From: Acidimicrobiales bacterium
GTDB lineage: Bacteria > Actinomycetota > Acidimicrobiia > Acidimicrobiales > SZUA-35
NCBI GenBank assembly: GCA_041394265.1
Contig: JAWKIO010000005.1
Coordinates: 2,108,001 to 2,172,000 of the forward strand
Length of the DNA: 64,000 bases
Direction: 5' to 3'
Shown: positions 52,442-59,627 of the stretch, piece by piece
How positions within the stretch are numbered: position 1 is the first letter of the stretch
Layout: each line of letters starts with the position of its first letter
Notes under the pieces: model-generated
Seen by the model: the letters and a program-made list of their open reading frames with translations, nothing else
Told to the model about the DNA's origin: nothing
The model's database searches: none
Position numbers and translations under genes: made by a program

Positions 52442-52894
52442 GTGACTACAGCTCTCCGCAGTGGAATTGTCGGGGTTCTCACCCTGTTGACGCTCACCTC
52501 TTGCGGTGGGTTGCCCGGCACAGAGGCTTCCACCCGAGGAGGCGAGGCCTACCTCCCTCCGGTCGGTTCCCCCGGCGAAGGCGTCGTTCTGTCCGTCAGC
52601 CCCGAGCCCGGTGCCGCGCAAATCGGATTCACCGATGAACAGCGCGCAGGGCTGGCAGCAGCCGCCCTCAGGGCTACCGAGTTCAGCTGCTACCAGAATG
52701 TGGGTCAGGGCGCCGACCAGTACATCGGGCTAGCAGAGGACGTCGCTTCCCGACTCGCCGACTCTGAAGGCGACTGGCTCAACCTCGTCGGACGGGACAA
52801 CCGGCCGTGCACTGCGCTTCTGCTGTCGAGAGATCAAACGAGGGTGTCGGTGGCCATCGTCGACGGGTGGATCGTCTCGGCAGCCCGCGGCTGA
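52442..52894 (+). CDS. Putative lipoprotein, paralogue of the preceding gene
   Basis: The 150-residue protein has the signal GVLTLLTLTSC with a lipobox, a short linker, and the domain FSCYQNVGQGADQYIGLAED with GRDNRPCTALL, matching the pattern in the gene at 51760. Its end abuts, without a gap, the end of the convergent regulator gene. Function unknown. Confidence 0.65.
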   Translation: MTTALRSGIVGVLTLLTLTSCGGLPGTEASTRGGEAYLPPVGSPGEGVVLSVSPEPGAAQIGFTDEQRAGLAAAALRATEFSCYQNVGQGADQYIGLAEDVASRLADSEGDWLNLVGRDNRPCTALLLSRDQTRVSVAIVDGWIVSAARG

Positions 52895-53341
52895 CTAGCG
52901 CCATTCTTCGGCTGTGCGCTTCCGAAGTTCCTCGGCTGCTTCGGGACTCAATTCCTGGCCCTCAAGCGCCATGGTGTGAAGCACTCGGCTCACGAGTTCG
53001 GCGACATCGGCCTCGGATTGTCGATCGATGACCGCCTGGTAGCTGCCTTCGGGGACGATTGCGTACACCAATCGGCACCCCATTGCCGATGCCGCTCGAT
53101 CGAGCGTGCTCAGCCTGATCGAGCCTGTCTTCTCTCCGGCCTCGATCTGCCCGATACGGGAGCGGTGAACGCTCATCCGTCGCGCCAGCTCCGACGCGCT
53201 CAGGCCGAGTGCGTCCCGCGTGGCGCGTATCCACCCGGCGTGGGGCACGAGGATCTCGGTGTCGACGAGCGGGCCCAGATGGCGGGTGAGCCCGTCCTGT
53301 GAGCGCTTCATTGCGCTACGTCGAGCTGGTGTTCGTGCCAT
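52895..53341 (-). CDS. XRE-type regulator of the mobile mystery protein A family
   Basis: The 148-residue protein has a basic start, the characteristic PHAGWIRATRDALGLSASELARRMSVHRSRIGQIEAGEKTG helix-turn-helix, then LSTLDRAASAMGCRLVYAIVPEGS and a C-terminal MALEGQELS helix. This ordering matches the family called mobile mystery protein A. In that family the gene normally precedes a Fic-domain protein B, which is absent here. AAGGAGGG precedes the ATG. Palindromic sites lie just upstream. Confidence 0.75.
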   Translation of the reverse strand: MARTPARRSAMKRSQDGLTRHLGPLVDTEILVPHAGWIRATRDALGLSASELARRMSVHRSRIGQIEAGEKTGSIRLSTLDRAASAMGCRLVYAIVPEGSYQAVIDRQSEADVAELVSRVLHTMALEGQELSPEAAEELRKRTAEEWR

Positions 53342-53363
53342 GACCACCCTCCTTCTTGTTTGT

Positions 53364-53407
53364 CTAGCTTTAACTAGCCGTCGGGTGTTCACAACGCTAG
53401 CTATAGC
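53364..53407. promoter_or_regulatory. Operator-like inverted repeats upstream of the XRE-type gene
   Basis: CTAG-CTTTAA-CTAG (53364-53377) and GCTA-GCTA-TAGC (53396-53407) lie in a distinctly AT-rich stretch 20-65 bp upstream of the regulator ATG. They could be binding sites for the XRE protein or overlap its promoter. Confidence 0.45.
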
Positions 53408-53476
53408 TCGACAACTTCAAGCTCAGATGGTTCCGGAGGGCCGGTCGCTCCGAGTAAGACTGCGGACCGGGAGTTC

Positions 53477-53722
53477 TCATCTCGCAACCCGCTCTCGAAA
53501 GGCCAAGACGATCTGCGCAAGAAGGATCGGCCCGAGGAAGCGGACGCCCGTTTGCACGTAGCCTTCAGCGGTCGAGAGATTGGCCGCCGGAGGCCTGAGG
53601 CCTCCGACGGCGAAGGCTGCCAAGCCGAGGAGGATCAGCCCGATGAATCAGACTGCTGCCTGCAGGGATCTGGCCTCGGTCAGCGTCGCCCGCTCGGCCT
53701 CAGTGGCCGACCGTCGATAAGG
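53477..53722 (-). pseudogene. Remnant of a small membrane-protein gene beside IS110
   Basis: On the minus strand a coding-like frame reads ATEAERATLTEARSLQAAV, then a TGA (53648-53650), then FIGLILLGLAAFAVGG and about 40 more residues with a second hydrophobic segment (FLGPILLAQIVLAF), ending at 53477. TGA in place of TGG would explain the break. The 5' end stops at the IS110 edge, so the element likely truncated it. The remainder of the 53342-53740 gap shows nothing else I can support. Confidence 0.35.
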
Positions 53723-53724
53723 GG

Positions 53725-54960
53725 ACGCTCCTATGTCGTGTCAAGCGGTGTGATGTTCGAGCTGGCGGAAGAGCTGTCGCGTGACGTATCGCTTGAGGCA
53801 ACGTTTGATCTCCCGATCGGTCTTGCCCTCGGCGCGGCGCCGCTCGACGTAGGCCCTGGTCTCGGGATCGACCCGCATGCGGGTAACGACGACGGTGTGG
53901 ATGGCCTGGTTGAGACGGCGATCACCGGACCGATTCAGCCGATACCGGATCGTCATTCCCGACGAGGCTGGAATCGGAGCGGTGCCGGCAAGCATCGCGA
54001 ACGCAGCGTCGGAGCGAACGCGGCCGGGATGTGACCAGGCGCAGAGCACGGTCGCCGCCACGATCGGGCCGACACCACAGTTGTCCAACAAGTCTGGGCG
54101 CCAGGCGCGGACGAGGTGAAGGATCGCTCGTTCATGCTCCCGGGCTTCCTCAGCAAGGTTGATCGCCCGGCGGGCGAGACAACGCAACACGAGTGCGGTC
54201 TCACGTGTCGCCACGTCCCAGCGTGGATCCACACGAAGACGGGAACAGATCTTGAGCATCTCCGCCGTGGTCTTGCCCCGAAGCTTCGACCGGAGCTGCT
54301 CGGGAGCGACAACGACGAGCCCGTGGATCTGGCGTTGAGTATCGGTGCTGCTATCGACAGCGAGGCGGCGGGCAGCCAGCCGAACTGCGAGCGCTTGGCG
54401 TTCCCCGTCAGAGCGAGGCTCGCTCAGGTGCTCACGGCTGAGTGCTTCACGAGCAGCACGAACGGCGTCGATCGGGTCGGACTTCGCTCCGTGGCGACGG
54501 TTGGCTCGTTTCGGTCGATCGAGTTCGACCACCCATTCACCGCGCTCGGCCAGGCAACGGGCGAGACCGGCGCCATATCCGTTCGCACCTTCGATCGCCC
54601 AGACCCGCAGGCCACCGTGATTCCCAGCGAACTCGAGCAGTGCCTGATGGCCACCGAGATCGGTGCAGGCGGTCATGCTGTCGATCACGGCGCCGGTCGA
54701 TGCCGCAACGACAGCGGCGGTGTTGGTGTGTTTGTGGGTGTCGACTCCGATGACGACGTCGACGACTTCTGCCAGCATGGTCACTGCGTTTCTCCTTTGA
54801 ACGTGGAACGTGAGGTTCCGGTCCAGGGCGGAGATCGGCGGGACTGTGATGGGACACGCCAGGGATCAGCTGGCGGTCGAGCTCCTGATCAGGCCAGTCA
54901 CTCCGGCCAGGGCCGGGGCCGATGACCGGATGCGGACATGTCCCCAACAAGACACTGCGG
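53725..54960 (-). mobile_element. IS110-family insertion sequence (ends approximate)
   Basis: The element consists of the DEDD transposase gene and about 170-300 bp of structured non-coding DNA upstream of it. IS110 elements lack conventional terminal inverted repeats, so both ends are estimates. The right side is close to GGGACGCTCCTATGTCGTGT (about 53726-53745), an end type common in this family. Confidence 0.7.
53741..54784 (-). CDS. IS110-family transposase
   Basis: The 347-residue recombinase has an N-terminal RuvC-like DEDD domain (DVVIGVDTHKHTNTAAVV, then VWAIEGANGYGAGLARCL and KSDPIDAVRAAREA) and a C-terminal transposase_20 domain (LDNCGVGPIVAATVLCAW, AMLAGTAPIPASSG, GDRRLNQAIHTVVVTRMR). 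A Ser in the latter is the expected second catalytic residue. The frame is intact, so it may be active. IS110 recombinases are guided by an RNA from the element's own non-coding end. Confidence 0.92.
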   Translation of the reverse strand: MTMLAEVVDVVIGVDTHKHTNTAAVVAASTGAVIDSMTACTDLGGHQALLEFAGNHGGLRVWAIEGANGYGAGLARCLAERGEWVVELDRPKRANRRHGAKSDPIDAVRAAREALSREHLSEPRSDGERQALAVRLAARRLAVDSSTDTQRQIHGLVVVAPEQLRSKLRGKTTAEMLKICSRLRVDPRWDVATRETALVLRCLARRAINLAEEAREHERAILHLVRAWRPDLLDNCGVGPIVAATVLCAWSHPGRVRSDAAFAMLAGTAPIPASSGMTIRYRLNRSGDRRLNQAIHTVVVTRMRVDPETRAYVERRRAEGKTDREIKRCLKRYVTRQLFRQLEHHTA

Positions 54961-55000
54961 TCAGTCAGAATTCGAGTCACGCACCAGGCCATCGACCACA
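54785..55000 (-). ncRNA. Candidate bridge-RNA region of the IS110 element
   Basis: The 5' non-coding end of IS110-group elements encodes a bridge RNA that pairs with target and donor DNA. This stretch has several foldable units: CGCCAG-GGATCAG-CTGGCG (54857-54875), the palindrome CCTGATCAGG (54884-54893) and CCGGCC-AG-GGCCGG (54903-54916). No transcript boundary or guide loop can be fixed by eye. The remaining sequence to 55138 holds no gene I can support. Confidence 0.4.
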
Positions 55001-55138
55001 GCACACCACGAGCGCGGTGGCCGCAGCTACAGACTCACAGTCAGTATTCAATCGACGCTTGTACCTATCTCGAATCGCAAAGCGCACTTGGTGAACGCGG
55101 CTAGTCTCGATTGACGCCGTTGAACCGAGGGTTGATAA

Positions 55139-55414
55139 GTGGCTAGCGACCAAATTGCAGTCGAGGGCTGTCTGACGTTCGAACACGCTACTGCACTGGC
55201 CGACCGGCTTGCGCGAAGCTCGGGCGAGATCGAAGTTGACCTTCGTGGTCTGGAGTCGGCGTCGATCTCTGGTGCGTTCATACTTACGCAGGCCATCATG
55301 GGTTCCGTCCGCTCGGTCCGGTTCAGAGTGAGACTGCCATCGTGGGCTTCACTCGAACCCGATTCGGTCCAAGAGATGTGGGCAGCGGTTTCCGATCTCG
55401 TTTCGCGGCGATGA
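55139..55414 (+). CDS. Small STAS-like protein
   Basis: The 91-residue protein reads DQIAVEGCLTFEHATALADRLARSSGEIEVDLRGLESASISGAFILTQAIMGS, with the strand-helix-strand layout of STAS-like (DUF4325-type) domains and the position of the switch Ser/Asp region. Such domains often precede GHKL ATPases as in anti-sigma and conflict systems. GTG at 55139. The stop overlaps the ATPase start by 4 bp, so they form one translational unit. Confidence 0.6.
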   Translation: MASDQIAVEGCLTFEHATALADRLARSSGEIEVDLRGLESASISGAFILTQAIMGSVRSVRFRVRLPSWASLEPDSVQEMWAAVSDLVSRR

Positions 55415-56234
55415 TCGCTGAATCGATGACGAACGTTTCCAGCGCTCGGGCGAATCGACAGCAGCTTCACGAGCGCGTGACGGGTGCGGGCATGGACTGT
55501 GGTCGTTCGTCGGTACGCCTCTTTCGCAATAGCCAGCTCAAGAATGCCCCGCCCGTACCGGCCTCTGTCTGGACCTCTCTCGACAGCGTCCTAGCACTTG
55601 ACCGGTCGCTCGGCTTGCATCAAGGCGCCGATCGAACTGGGCGAAGCCAACTGGGCTTCCTGACTGAAGCACTACAGAACGCCTACGAGCACGGTCTCTC
55701 CGATGGAAGCAAGAGTCTTTCCGGGAGGGTTCTCCTGAGCGCTCGAAGCATCAACCTTCACGACGAGGCTGATGCTCTCGGCGATGGCGACCCTATTGGT
55801 GCCCACATTCGTGAACTGTCGGCGGGTGCGGGTCTCGCCTCGGCGGCGGTCTGGACAGTCTTTGACCAGGGGGTTGGTGTCTCGGCGAAGTACAGCGGAC
55901 GTGAGAGAGATCCTTCCCGCCAGTTTGTCAATGAATTGGCGGACCTCCATCAGGCTATGTCGCCAGGCAAGAGCAGCGCACGAACAAAGTTCTCAGCCAG
56001 TCGAGGTCTCGGGTTCAAGAACATGGGACAAGCTGTAGTCGGTGAGCGGGGGCCATGATCCTGCGAACAGGGCGCATGGGATCGCTGGCCCGCGATCCCA
56101 ATGCACTGTTCGACTCCGAGCTTGATGACCTTTCTGTCTTCGGAAGGAACTGGAAGTTTGAGGAATGCCCGGACTTCCATGGCACAGCTCTACTCGGGCT
56201 TTTTGCCTGGTCTTCGAGGCGGGTGGGCGAGTGA
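55411..56234 (+). pseudogene. GHKL (histidine-kinase-type) ATPase, frameshifted
   Basis: Residues 1-215 in the first frame contain the GHKL N-box (TEALQNAYEHG, 85-95), the G1 box (VFDQGVG, about 150-156) and the G2 box (SRGLGFKNMGQAV, 197-209). That frame stops at 56058. The frame starting at 56055 continues naturally as MILRTGRMGSLARDP through HGTALLGLFAW to 56234, which is the usual tail of this family. The break coincides with a run of five G (56048-56052); six G would restore one frame. It could be decay, phase variation or a sequencing error. Confidence 0.6.
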
Positions 56235-56599
56235 GAGCGACAGTCTGGGCTGAGGGGTCACCGGCATCATCGATTGTCAATGTGGTCGGATCCGGCAAAG
56301 ACATCCTCCTGCTCCTGGCAGATGGCTCGTATGATGGCGGAGATCTGGTTGATCAGGCCTATCAGCGAATCAAGCCTCGTGACATTGAGTCTGCAAGTCT
56401 GCTCTGCATACGCCTGCACCCCGGACAGCTCGAACGGTTCGAGGCTGACGTCAACCTCGATCATTTTGAGCGACATGCGGTTGCTGTGGTGCATCTCGAC
56501 GGCAAGTCCGCCGAGCCCTCGTTGAAATGGCTGAGGAGACCGTTGAAGAGTCTCGCCCGGACAGCGACATTATCGAGCTTTGCCGCTCTGTGGAGCTGA
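56231..56599 (+). CDS. Unknown protein in the GHKL module
   Basis: The 122-residue frame starts with GTG overlapping the previous stop. It reads TVWAEGSPASSIVNVVGSGKDILLLLADG then CIRLHPGQLERFEADV and LDHFERHAVAVVHLDG, with alternating strands and helices. I do not recognise it. Its final 73 bp overlap the possible start of the next gene; a GTG at 56590 would reduce that overlap to 10 bp. Confidence 0.45.
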   Translation: MRATVWAEGSPASSIVNVVGSGKDILLLLADGSYDGGDLVDQAYQRIKPRDIESASLLCIRLHPGQLERFEADVNLDHFERHAVAVVHLDGKSAEPSLKWLRRPLKSLARTATLSSFAALWS

Positions 56600-57432
56600 G
56601 TTCATATCTAAATGCCCCCGGTGCCATTCTTCCCTCTCTTCCTGGCGGACACTACGAGGCACCCACCGGACAACACTACGACACATTCCTGCGAGCCGGA
56701 TCAGCACTGGCAGACACGCCGACATTGGAGGGTTTAGCTTCTGGCTAGCACAGTTCATCGAGCCTCGAAGCCAGGTCTTAATGGATACGGGCTCGCTGCT
56801 TTCAGTCGGTTTCGCTCTCCGCACCTACCTTCGGCATAGGCTGGGCTGGGAGGAAGTCGATCTGCCAGAGATCGACGCACGTGCGACGAACATGGAGTCG
56901 GGCTGGCGCCTATTCGCAAGGGTTCGTGCGAGTCTCGAAAAGGTACGAGCGTCGCCTTGTGTCCTTAGTTAGTGTACTCGGAACTGGACGAACTGTCGAA
57001 GAGATCGCAAGCGAGTTTGGACGTGGATTCGACTCAGTGGTGAGGATTGCTCTATTCGGTCAAGAATCCAAAGAGGTCGAGGTTCTCTCCAAACCGGACC
57101 TTCCCATCGGTCCTCTTGGGTCTCCCTGCCCGCAATGCGGCTGCGACATTGTTCGGATCGATCCGATTTCTCTCCAGGTTAGCGACGAGAGTCATCTGAA
57201 GGCTCGAATCACACGGCAATCGTCGAAACAGTCACACGACTTTTTCTCACGTTACGCCGAAAAGGATCTGTTTCGCGTGCACCGTGACACCGGGTCGCGT
57301 CATCATGCCTTCTACATCGAGACCTCAAAGCTGATTACCACGAGGGAGTTTGGGAGGCGGCTAGATCGTGTCCTTACCGAGGAGCGCTTGTTGTCAGAGG
57401 AGGTTGCCCTATTAGCCGGCACCGCGCACTGA
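56527..57432 (+). pseudogene. Phosphoribosyltransferase-like protein, two compensating frameshifts
   Basis: The joined reading gives TGQHYDTFLRAGSALADTP, then FWLAQFIEPRSQVLMDTGSL, then RRLVSLVSVLGTGRTVEEI, and a CPQCGC cluster that may bind Zn. The GTGRT loop between a strand and a helix resembles the PRPP-binding loop of PRTases. The frame moves at a TT near 56739-56740 (one base short) and back at a GG near 56942-56943 (one base extra). The family call is tentative and the biological substrate is unknown. Confidence 0.4.
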
Positions 57433-58362
57433 CGTCGAGTTCGCGTCGATAGTCGGCGAGAGACTCGGCACTGTGCCAATTGTGATTGAAGCGGAGAATC
57501 TTGCGGACGTGACCACCGCAGAACGACGGCAGATCATGAGGGCGCGCACCTTGCTTGTCGTTGAGGCGACTCTGGTTAGCCCCTCCGCTTCCGTTCGTAC
57601 CGTGCCGCGCTGGCAAGTAGCGGTATGGTTCGCGACGGCGCCTCGATTGGTCTCATTTCCGGTGTGTCTCGAATGGAGTCGGACGAGCGCAAGAACATGG
57701 TCAAGGACATGTGTGACCGCAGGAAGTTGGGAAATCCTGCCTCGCTCGTGCCCGTCTTCCTTGAGGTCGAAAGTGTGTTCATGCCGGACTTCGACCAGTC
57801 GGATTGCGCTTGGTGTGAGGAGGCTCTCCGGCTCGACGAGATTGACGATCCTGCTCCGGTTCTGGCTCAGCGAATCGATCACCTAGCTCTCGGCCGATCG
57901 ATCGGAATTCCGAATGGGGTCTTCCTTTCTGACACGGCGATCCCACCTCTCGGCCCGTACAGCATCATTGTCGACTCGGATCGCGAGGGTGACATAGCAC
58001 TTTCGACTGCGTCTGCGGTCCAGACATTACGGTCGAACGGTCAACTGAACCTAGAATCGAACCTTTCGAACCCGCATATCCTGGACCCGAACTACTACCT
58101 TGGCGGGCGCTTCTCAGCCCAGGTAGTTGTGGCAGCGATACTGCGCTCAGCTCGCGCCTCTGACTTGCGGACTCCTGCGATTGAGGATGCCCTTCGAGAC
58201 CTCCTTGCCGAGCGATTGGCTGAGCCTGTTGATGTGTGCTTGCACCTTGAGCTTCTTCTCGCGGCCGCGTCCGGTCGGCTTCCCGAGCCCGGCGTGGATG
58301 CTGACTCATTCTCCCCCGCAGCGAAGCAGTTGTTCGAGAGCATTTCGGGAGCACCCTTCTAG
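57431..58362 (+). pseudogene. Second phosphoribosyltransferase-like part, frameshifted
   Basis: The first stretch reads DVEFASIVGERLGTVPIVIEA to LLVVEATLVS in one frame. After about 57565-57610 the continuation is in another frame (GMVRDGASIGLISGVSRMESDER through 58362). Strand LLVVEATL, a small-residue loop, a helix and strand IGLISGVSR mimic a PRTase core. A CAWC pair follows. It may be the C-terminal half of the preceding protein. The segment 57625-58362 alone is an open frame of 245 codons. Confidence 0.35.
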
Positions 58363-58363
58363 C

Positions 58364-59517
58364 TAGTGGTTCGTCGTTAAAATAGCTAGGTAGGCTAGGG
58401 TGGCAAGATGCCGGTGATGGTTGCTGCCCCGTTGGTTGTGTCGCCCAAGCAGCGGCTCGAGTTGGAGAAGATCGCACGCTCCTCGTCGTTGCCGCATCGC
58501 AAGGTGCGTCAGGCGACCGGACTGTTGTTGGCGGCTGATGGGGTCGCGAACGAGGAGATCGCGAGACGGTGTTCGGCGTCTCCGGACACGGTGCGCAGCT
58601 GGCGTCGCAAGTTCGAGGCCGGTGGTGTCGAAGCGGTCGGCACAATCGCTCCGGGTCGGGGCCGCAAACCCGTGATCCCTCAAGCGGTGGTGGACGGGAT
58701 CGTGCACGACACGTTGCACACGGTTCCCGATGACGGGTCGACTCAGTGGTCGACCCGGTCGATGGGCGAACGGTTCGGGGTCGGCAAGGACACGGTCGCC
58801 AAGATCTGGAAGGCGAGGAATCTGCGGCCGTGGCGGGTCGACACGTTCAAGTTGTCCAACGACCCGGCGTTCGAGGACAAGCTGGTCGACGTGGTCGGGT
58901 TGTATCTGGATCCGCCCGAGCGGGCGGTGGTGTTCTCCTTCGATGAGAAGACCCAGTGTCAGGCGTTGGATCGGACCCAGCCGTCGTTGCCGATGAAACC
59001 GGGGCGGGGTCGGACGATGACTCATGACTACAAGCGGCACGGGACCACTGATCTGTTCGCGGCGTTGAACGTCGGGACCGGTGAGGTGTTGCATCAGACC
59101 CGCCGGTCGCACAAGTCGGCGGACGTGTTGGCGTTCTTCAAGTGGATCGATCTGCACACGCCCCAGGATCTGGAGATCCATGTGGTGTTGGACAACCTGT
59201 CCGCGCATTCCGGGCCCGAGGTTCGTGAATGGTTGGCCAAGCCCCGTCAGGCGGTGGCATCTGCATTTCACGCCGACGTCGTCGTCGTGGTTGAACCTGA
59301 TCGAGGGCTGGTTCGCCCAGTTGACGAACAAGCGGCTCAAGACCGGTTCGTTCTCGAGTCTGGATGAGTTGATCGAAGCGATCGATGTGTGGGTGTCGCA
59401 CTGGAACGACGATCCGAAGCCGTTCGTGTGGACCAAGACCGCCAACGACATCATCGACAAAACCCGACGAGGCCGAGCAGCCCTGACCACCCGAACCAAT
59501 TCCGCGACACACCACTA
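58364..59517 (+). mobile_element. IS630-family insertion sequence with TA target duplication
   Basis: The element spans 58366-59515. Its ends share GTGGTTCGTCG (left, 58366-58376) and GTGGTGTGTCG (right, inverted, 59505-59515). TA dinucleotides at 58364-58365 and 59516-59517 match the TA duplication of IS630/Tc1 elements. It lies two bp after the stop of the preceding open frame and did not truncate it. Confidence 0.75.
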
Positions 59518-59518
59518 G
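58408..59518 (+). pseudogene. IS630-family transposase, frameshifted before the catalytic Glu
   Basis: The first frame supplies the helix-turn-helix (ANEEIARRCSASPDTVRSWRRKFEAGG), the first Asp (VFSFDEKTQCQALDRTQP) and the second Asp (HVVLDNLSAH). Near 59239-59253 the natural reading switches frame to RRWHLHFTPTSSSWLNLIEGWFAQLTNKRL, where Glu is the third DDE residue, ending at 59518. The first frame runs on to 59367 without it. Some IS630 members use programmed frameshifting, but no obvious slippery heptamer is seen here. Confidence 0.75.
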
Positions 59519-59627
59519 TTGCTGCTCACAATTACTGCGTTCTACGAGAACATCATCCATCAAGTCGGCAGGGGGTTGGTTGGGAACTGGCGAGCTGGCG
59601 ACCGTCGCTGCTCTCTAGCGCTATGTA

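Noticed and set aside
54116..54925. Plus-strand frame of about 270 codons inside IS110
   Set aside because: It is antisense to the intact transposase and has no motif.
57473..57886. Independent 137-codon gene
   Set aside because: After about 57570 its translation becomes Arg/Ser/Cys-rich shadow, while the other frame gives a convincing protein. It is better read as part of a frameshifted PRTase-like gene.
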